Assembly: GCA_026416755.1 (NCBI GenBank)
Contig: JAOAEP010000133.1
Span: 1-11,169 of the forward strand
DNA from: a bacterium
GTDB taxonomy: Bacteria > Ratteibacteria > UBA8468 > B48-G9 > JAFGKM01
DNA: 11,169 nt
Reading direction: 5' to 3'
A model generated the notes under the pieces. The model was not told the origin of the DNA. It ran no database searches and worked only from the letters and a program-made list of their open reading frames with translations. The translations under genes and the position numbers were made by a program. Every line of letters begins with the position of its first letter. Position 1 is the stretch's first letter. This document shows positions 7,481 to 11,169 of the stretch, one piece after another.

Positions 7481-8545
7481 TCAATATTCTATAGGTTGAT
7501 TTTTTTCAGCAGATTTATAAATTCCTTCTATAATTTTTACTACACTTATTATCTCTTCTTTCTTAGTAATGGGTTCTTTCCCTTCTATAATACATTCTAT
7601 GAAATGTTTAACTTCTTCAAAATAAGAATCCATTTTCGGAATTTCTGGAATAATATCACTTATTACTCCATTTGTTTCTGCATATATTCTAACCGGATTT
7701 TTTGACTCAATTGGGTCAGGTAATTGAGCACCTGCTTTTGTTCCAAATAAACTCCCTTTAAGCCCTACTTCTGAATTTCCTGCCCAACTTGCCTCAACAA
7801 AAAGTACTGCTCCATTTGAAAATTTTACAAACCCAGTAGCTAAATCTTCTACTTCCATTTTACCTATTGGTTTATCTCCTTTTCTTGTATCAATGGGAGG
7901 CCATCCACCATCAACTGCTTTATCTTTAAATTTCTCAAAAGTTGAACCAAAAACAATCTTCGGTTCTGTTAATCCAGCGATATATAAAACCATATCTATC
8001 ATATGAACTCCTACATCCATCATAGGCCCTCCACCTGCAAGTTTCTTACTTGTAAACCATGTTCCAAGTCCAGGAATGCCCCTTCTTCTTAAATAACTTG
8101 CCTTTAAATAGTAAATCTCCCCAAAAAATCCATCTTCAACAAGTTTTTTAAGAATTATTGTTTCTCCAAGAAATCTTCTTGGAAATGCACCCATAAACAC
8201 CTTTTTTGTTTTTTCAACAGTTTTAAAAATATTTTCTGCTTCTTCAACAGTAAGACAAATTGGTTTTTCACATAAAACATGTTTTCCATTTTCCATTGAT
8301 TTTATCGCTTGAATGGCATGATAAACATTTGGAGAACAAATAACAACTGCATCCAAATTTTCTTCAATCATCTTCTCCCAATCAGTAAATTTTTTAGGAA
8401 TATTAAACTTTTCAGCAACATAATTTAATTTTTCTTCATTTATATCACATATTGCCTCTACTTTAACATTTTCTATTTTTTGAAAGTTTGGTATATGTGC
8501 AACTTGTGAAATCCCACCCACTCCTATAATTCCAACTTTTATCAT
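7481..8545 (-). CDS. Gfo/Idh/MocA-family oxidoreductase (second in operon)
   Basis: This is a complete 354-residue NAD(P)-dependent oxidoreductase of the usual family length. The N-terminal Rossmann domain opens with VGIIGVGGISQVAHIPN (4-20) and an acidic CDIN (33-36) at the end of the second strand, which favours NAD over NADP. EKP at 93-95 carries the catalytic Lys94. GGGPMMDVGVHMIDM (171-185) supplies Asp177 and His181, which together with the lysine form the family's usual catalytic set. The remaining C-terminal half is the substrate-binding beta-sheet domain. The ATG has an AGGAGG site 5 nt upstream and lies 12 bp after the previous gene's stop. It probably oxidises or reduces a ring hydroxyl of a sugar or cyclitol, but the substrate cannot be read from sequence. 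Its stop is a single TGA in frame with the next gene. Confidence 0.94.
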   Translation of the reverse strand: MIKVGIIGVGGISQVAHIPNFQKIENVKVEAICDINEEKLNYVAEKFNIPKKFTDWEKMIEENLDAVVICSPNVYHAIQAIKSMENGKHVLCEKPICLTVEEAENIFKTVEKTKKVFMGAFPRRFLGETIILKKLVEDGFFGEIYYLKASYLRRRGIPGLGTWFTSKKLAGGGPMMDVGVHMIDMVLYIAGLTEPKIVFGSTFEKFKDKAVDGGWPPIDTRKGDKPIGKMEVEDLATGFVKFSNGAVLFVEASWAGNSEVGLKGSLFGTKAGAQLPDPIESKNPVRIYAETNGVISDIIPEIPKMDSYFEEVKHFIECIIEGKEPITKKEEIISVVKIIEGIYKSAEKNQPIEY

Positions 8546-8557
8546 AGTTTCCTCCTT

Positions 8558-9529
8558 TCAATACTTAATCTTTATTACTTTCTTTTTCTCCATTGCTTCA
8601 TTTGCACATAAGGTAAAAATAAGTGTTTTATATGCATCTTCATAAGATGATTTAATTAACGACGGGTTTTTCGTTTTAACTGCTTCAATAAAAGCAGTAT
8701 TCTCTTTCAAGAGTAAATCACCCTTTTCGTAAATTTCTTCTATTTTGTTTCCATAGTTTATTTTAATCTTATATCTTTCCGTGTATTCTATTACTTTATC
8801 CTTAAAGTAAAAATCAATTCCACATTTTCCAGGAACTTTTAAAAAACAACCAGAAAAGATTATTCCAAATGTCCCATCTTCAAAATAAACACTAACTGCT
8901 GAAGCATCTTCAACATCATAGTTCTCAACATCCATCATAAGTCCTGTTTTCTTAACTGCAAAAACTTCAACTGGTTCTCCTAAAAGATATCTTGACATAT
9001 CAAAAATATGGGTTGTCTGTTCAACAACTTGTCCTCCTGACATCTCTTTTCTTCTCCACCAATAAACGCCAGGCATTCCACCAACCCACCATCCGGTAAA
9101 AAATCCAAGATTCCCTTCTGAAAAAAATGGTTTTATGTAGTCAATTATATCTTGATATCTATCCTGATATCCAACAGCAGTAATTAAATTTTTTTCCTTT
9201 ATTTTTTCCAATATTTTTTTCGCCTTGTTTTTGTTTAAATGTATTGGCTTTTCCACAAGAAAAGGAATGCCTTTTTCTATACATAGTTCTTCCTGCCCTT
9301 TATGTGCAAAAGGTGGAAGACAAATATAACAGACATCCAAGTTAAGTTCACTCAACATCTTTTCATAATCAGTATAAACTTCCCCACCGAATTTTTCACT
9401 TGCTATTTTTGCTCTATTTTCATCAATATCACACATTCCCACAAATTTAACTCCCTCTATTTTTGATAAAGCATTCATATGTGCATTTGCAATACCTCCA
9501 CACCCAATAAATCCAACCTTAATCTCCAT
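8558..9529 (-). CDS. Gfo/Idh/MocA-family oxidoreductase (first in operon)
   Basis: This is a complete 323-residue NAD(P)-dependent oxidoreductase. It shows the Rossmann motif VGFIGCGGIANAH (5-17), CDIDENRA after the second strand (33-40, suggesting NAD preference) and EKP at 93-95 with Lys94. It belongs to a different branch from the other two copies: the second motif reads SGGQVVEQTTHIFDMSRYL (164-182), with Glu170, His174 and Asp177. A tryptophan-rich WWVGGMPGVYWWRR segment at 147-160 probably lines the substrate pocket. The protein is at the short end of the family range. A strong purine-rich AGGAGGAGG site precedes the ATG, and the gap to the isomerase gene is 15 bp. Three non-identical copies in one operon imply successive or alternative redox steps rather than recent duplication. 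Confidence 0.94.
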   Translation of the reverse strand: MEIKVGFIGCGGIANAHMNALSKIEGVKFVGMCDIDENRAKIASEKFGGEVYTDYEKMLSELNLDVCYICLPPFAHKGQEELCIEKGIPFLVEKPIHLNKNKAKKILEKIKEKNLITAVGYQDRYQDIIDYIKPFFSEGNLGFFTGWWVGGMPGVYWWRRKEMSGGQVVEQTTHIFDMSRYLLGEPVEVFAVKKTGLMMDVENYDVEDASAVSVYFEDGTFGIIFSGCFLKVPGKCGIDFYFKDKVIEYTERYKIKINYGNKIEEIYEKGDLLLKENTAFIEAVKTKNPSLIKSSYEDAYKTLIFTLCANEAMEKKKVIKIKY

Positions 9530-9544
9530 TTTCCCTCCTCCTTT

Positions 9545-10348
9545 CTAAATCTTTCTTAGTATTTCTTTCATAAATTTTAAGGTTCTTTCTAAATTTTCTC
9601 TCCTTGGTTCAGGAACCCCACATTCCAAAATCATATAATTTTCAAATCCTATTTCTTTGAGTGCCTTAAATCCACTTTCAAAGTCAGTATGTCCAAAACC
9701 CGGTAAAATTCTATTACTATCTGCAAGATGAATATGAGCTATATATTTTCCGGCTTTCTTAATTGCTTCTGCAATATTCGCTTCTTCAATATTCATGTGG
9801 AAAAAGTCAGCCATTATTTTTAAATAGGGATTTTTAATTTTTTCACAATATTCAACTGCTTGTTCTAATCTATTCAAAAAATGAGTCTCATATCTATTCA
9901 ATGGTTCAAGTAATATACAACATTTTGTCTCTTCTGCTTTTTCAACTATCTCCGGTAATTGAGAAAGTAATAATTCTCTTTCAAGTTCATAAGCATTTTT
10001 ATAAGGAGAGAGATTTGGAACTCTTGGACCACCAAAAATTGGGACCAATATTAATCCTACTGCACCAAGGTCCTTTCCTATTTCAAGCAATTTTTTAATA
10101 TCTTCCCTTGCTTTTTCTCTATTCTCCGGCTCTGCCTCAAGTAAAAGATTTCTATATCCAGCACAAATACTTGAAATTTTAATCCCAATTTTTTCTGAAA
10201 CTTTTTTATACTCTTTTATTTTTTCAGTATTTTCAAGTAGTTCTTTCCCCCAGATTTCAATCCCTTCAAAACCAATTTCTTTAGCAATTTCAAATTTTTC
10301 AAATACATTTTTTCCAGGTAATAATCCTTCTTGACATCCAATTTTCAT
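9545..10348 (-). CDS. Sugar phosphate isomerase/epimerase-like TIM-barrel protein
   Basis: This 267-residue protein is an xylose-isomerase-like TIM barrel (AP_endonuc_2 superfamily), the group that holds tagatose/allulose epimerases, hydroxypyruvate isomerase, IolE/IolI and some 3-keto-glycoside lyases. Likely metal ligands, numbered from the chosen ATG, are Glu148 (LLEPLNRYETHF), Asp181 and nearby His184 (MADFFHMN), His207 (HIHLADSNR) and Glu242 (ILECGVPEP). PGFGHTDF (216-223) is another family hallmark. The ATG at 10348 was chosen because AGGAGG lies 5 nt upstream. An open frame continues to a GTG at 10390, but that codon lies inside the predicted promoter. It is the first gene of the leftward operon. 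Isomerisation, epimerisation or beta-elimination of a sugar is expected; the substrate is unknown. Confidence 0.92.
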   Translation of the reverse strand: MKIGCQEGLLPGKNVFEKFEIAKEIGFEGIEIWGKELLENTEKIKEYKKVSEKIGIKISSICAGYRNLLLEAEPENREKAREDIKKLLEIGKDLGAVGLILVPIFGGPRVPNLSPYKNAYELERELLLSQLPEIVEKAEETKCCILLEPLNRYETHFLNRLEQAVEYCEKIKNPYLKIMADFFHMNIEEANIAEAIKKAGKYIAHIHLADSNRILPGFGHTDFESGFKALKEIGFENYMILECGVPEPRRENLERTLKFMKEILRKI

Positions 10349-10353
10349 TTTGC

Positions 10354-10360
10354 CCTCCTT
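10354..10360 (-). promoter_or_regulatory. Ribosome binding site of the TIM-barrel gene
   Basis: AAGGAGG on the - strand lies 5 nt before the ATG at 10348. It decides the start of the first operon gene against the longer GTG form at 10390, which has no such site. Confidence 0.85.
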
Positions 10361-10380
10361 TATTTCAATTTTAAAAAACA

Positions 10381-10408
10381 AATATATCACTTTTTAACTT
10401 TATGTCAA
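10381..10408 (-). promoter_or_regulatory. Predicted sigma-70-type promoter of the leftward sugar operon
   Basis: Read on the - strand, a perfect TTGACA (-35, 10408-10403) is followed by a 16-nt spacer and TATATT (-10, 10386-10381). A TGA just before the -10 makes it an extended -10. Transcription would begin near 10374, leaving a leader of about 26 nt that holds the AGGAGG site of the first gene. The AT-rich background raises chance matches, but the perfect -35, the extended -10 and the position agree. No other equally good promoter was seen inside the seven-gene block. Confidence 0.7.
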
Positions 10409-10428
10409 ATTAATTTTTTTATATACCT

Positions 10429-10457
10429 TTGACCATGGATTTAAAAATAAATAAAAT
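10429..10457 (+). promoter_or_regulatory. Predicted sigma-70-type promoter of nfo
   Basis: TTGACC (-35, 10429-10434) and TAAAAT (-10, 10452-10457) each match the consensus at five of six positions and are separated by exactly 17 nt. The expected start point, about seven bases past the -10, falls at or next to the nfo ATG at 10464. This fits the lack of a Shine-Dalgarno site and indicates a leaderless transcript. Confidence 0.6.
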
Positions 10458-10463
10458 TTTTTT

Positions 10464-11169
10464 ATGAGAGTAGGAGCACATTTATGGACCGCAGAAGGTC
10501 TTTTAAAAACAATTAAATATTTGGATTATCTGAAGTGTGATTGTTTACAAATTTTTCTTTCCAATCCAAGAAGTTGGAAAAGAAAGGAAAGAGAAAAGGA
10601 AGAGATAGTAAATTTCAAGAGAGAATTGATGAAAAGAAAGATTATTCCTGTTGTTATTCATATGCCTTATATTTTAAATATTGCAGAAGAAAATAAAATG
10701 ACAAGGATGAAAATTATAAAGTTATTGGAAAAAGAAATTGAAGAAAGTGAAAGGATTGGTGCTGAATTTTATGTAGTTCATCCAGGATTCCATAAAGGTA
10801 TAGGTGAAAAAAAGGGAATTAAAAATATTATAATGGTCTTAAAAAATTTTAAAGATATAAAAATAAAAATCCTTTTAGAAAATACATCTGGACAAGGCTC
10901 TTCAATTGGTTACAACTTTCAACAGTTAGGATATATTATTGATAAATTAGATGGGAATTTTGGTATTTGTTTTGACACTGCTCATTTTTTTCAAGCAGGT
11001 TATAATATTAAAAAGTTTGAAAGTGTTAAAAAAGATATTGAAAAATTTATTAATTTAAGATATATTAAATTAGTTCATGCAAATGATTCAGAAACTGACT
11101 GTGGTTCAAAAGTTGATAGACATCAACACATAGGAAAAGGGAAAATAGGAATAAAAGGTTTTGAAGAAA
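10464..11169 (+). CDS. nfo: Endonuclease IV (AP endonuclease), 5' part
   Basis: This is the first 235 codons of a DNA repair endonuclease of the Nfo family, which cuts DNA 5' to abasic sites; the gene runs off the window. It starts MRVGAH, as family members do. Trinuclear-zinc ligands expected from E. coli Nfo are visible in order: His66 (VIHMPY), His106 (VVHPGFH), Glu139 (LLENTSGQGS), Asp171 and His174 (FDTAH), His205 (VHANDS), Asp218 and His220 (DRHQHIG). Only the last glutamate lies beyond the window. The usual FDTCH motif is DTAH here. No ribosome binding site precedes the ATG, and a predicted promoter places transcription start at about this ATG, so the message is probably leaderless. 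It is divergent from, and probably unrelated to, the sugar operon, although both it and the operon's first gene have the same TIM-barrel fold. Confidence 0.95.
   Translation, partial: MRVGAHLWTAEGLLKTIKYLDYLKCDCLQIFLSNPRSWKRKEREKEEIVNFKRELMKRKIIPVVIHMPYILNIAEENKMTRMKIIKLLEKEIEESERIGAEFYVVHPGFHKGIGEKKGIKNIIMVLKNFKDIKIKILLENTSGQGSSIGYNFQQLGYIIDKLDGNFGICFDTAHFFQAGYNIKKFESVKKDIEKFINLRYIKLVHANDSETDCGSKVDRHQHIGKGKIGIKGFEE

Noticed and set aside
7496..7705. Plus-strand open frame rich in Phe and Tyr inside the second Gfo/Idh gene
   Set aside because: Its composition is what the complement of a lysine-rich AT-rich gene gives; it is a shadow of the real gene.
4912..9529. Three Gfo/Idh/MocA genes as recent tandem duplicates
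   Set aside because: The proteins differ in length (about 400, 354 and 323 residues), in the second conserved motif and in most of the sequence, so they are old, distinct paralogues.
9901..10098. Plus-strand open frame inside the TIM-barrel gene
   Set aside because: It is antisense to conserved metal-site coding sequence and shows no known motif.
10349..10390. Longer GTG-start form of the TIM-barrel protein with 14 extra residues
   Set aside because: The extension overlaps the predicted promoter and the ribosome binding site for the ATG at 10348, and family members begin at the shorter start.
10407..10416. Palindrome AAATTAATTT overlapping the -35 box of the sugar operon, a possible operator
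   Set aside because: It is made only of A and T in a very AT-rich spacer and has no second copy; chance is a sufficient explanation.

Overview
The window is strongly AT-rich, with long coding stretches, short gaps and clear AGGAGG-type Shine-Dalgarno sites. This points to a low-GC bacterium using the standard code, since genes here end in TAA, TAG and TGA. An Rnf complex suggests anaerobic or fermentative energy metabolism. The mix of Gfo/Idh/MocA oxidoreductases, a sugar-isomerase-type TIM barrel, an ADP-ribosylglycohydrolase homologue and a GH38 mannosidase resembles sugar-degrading, often uncultivated anaerobes (for example Omnitrophota-like lineages). That placement is only a guess from gene content.

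Left block (1-1928, + strand): the 3' end of rnfE, then rnfA overlapping it by 7 nt, then a rhomboid-family intramembrane protease with a C-terminal TPR region overlapping rnfA by 1 nt. rnfE and rnfA are membrane subunits of the ion-pumping ferredoxin:NAD+ oxidoreductase. rnfB does not follow rnfA, which fits a B-first gene order (rnfBCDGEA) with the rest of the operon outside the window.

Central block (10348 down to 1934, - strand): seven tightly packed genes read leftward from one strong predicted promoter at about 10381-10408. In transcription order they are a TIM-barrel sugar isomerase/epimerase-like protein, a Gfo/Idh/MocA oxidoreductase, a second one, an ADP-ribosylglycohydrolase-family protein, a third Gfo/Idh/MocA oxidoreductase, a small nitroreductase and a GH38 alpha-mannosidase. 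None shows a signal peptide, so the pathway looks cytoplasmic. A reasonable inference is stepwise breakdown of an imported glycoside or oligosaccharide: oxidation of a sugar hydroxyl by NAD(P)-dependent Gfo/Idh enzymes, isomerisation or elimination by the TIM barrel, and glycosidic cleavage by GH38 and possibly the ADP-ribosylglycohydrolase homologue. No transporter, kinase or regulator is visible, so the substrate is unknown. The block ends tail-to-tail with the rhomboid gene across only 5 bp.

Right block (10464 to the end, + strand): the 5' part of an endonuclease IV (nfo) gene, divergent from the sugar operon. Its predicted promoter places transcription start almost on the ATG, so its mRNA is probably leaderless. 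The 115-bp divergent region (10349-10463) is the longest non-coding stretch. No tRNA, rRNA, CRISPR array, insertion sequence or long repeat was seen.

Points of most interest are the predicted leaderless nfo transcript, the third Gfo/Idh gene (whose good Shine-Dalgarno site points at an ATA/ATC codon rather than a normal start), the single in-frame TGA between a Gfo/Idh gene and the ADP-ribosylglycohydrolase-like gene, the coupling of a rhomboid-TPR protease to rnfA, and the composition of the sugar locus as a whole.
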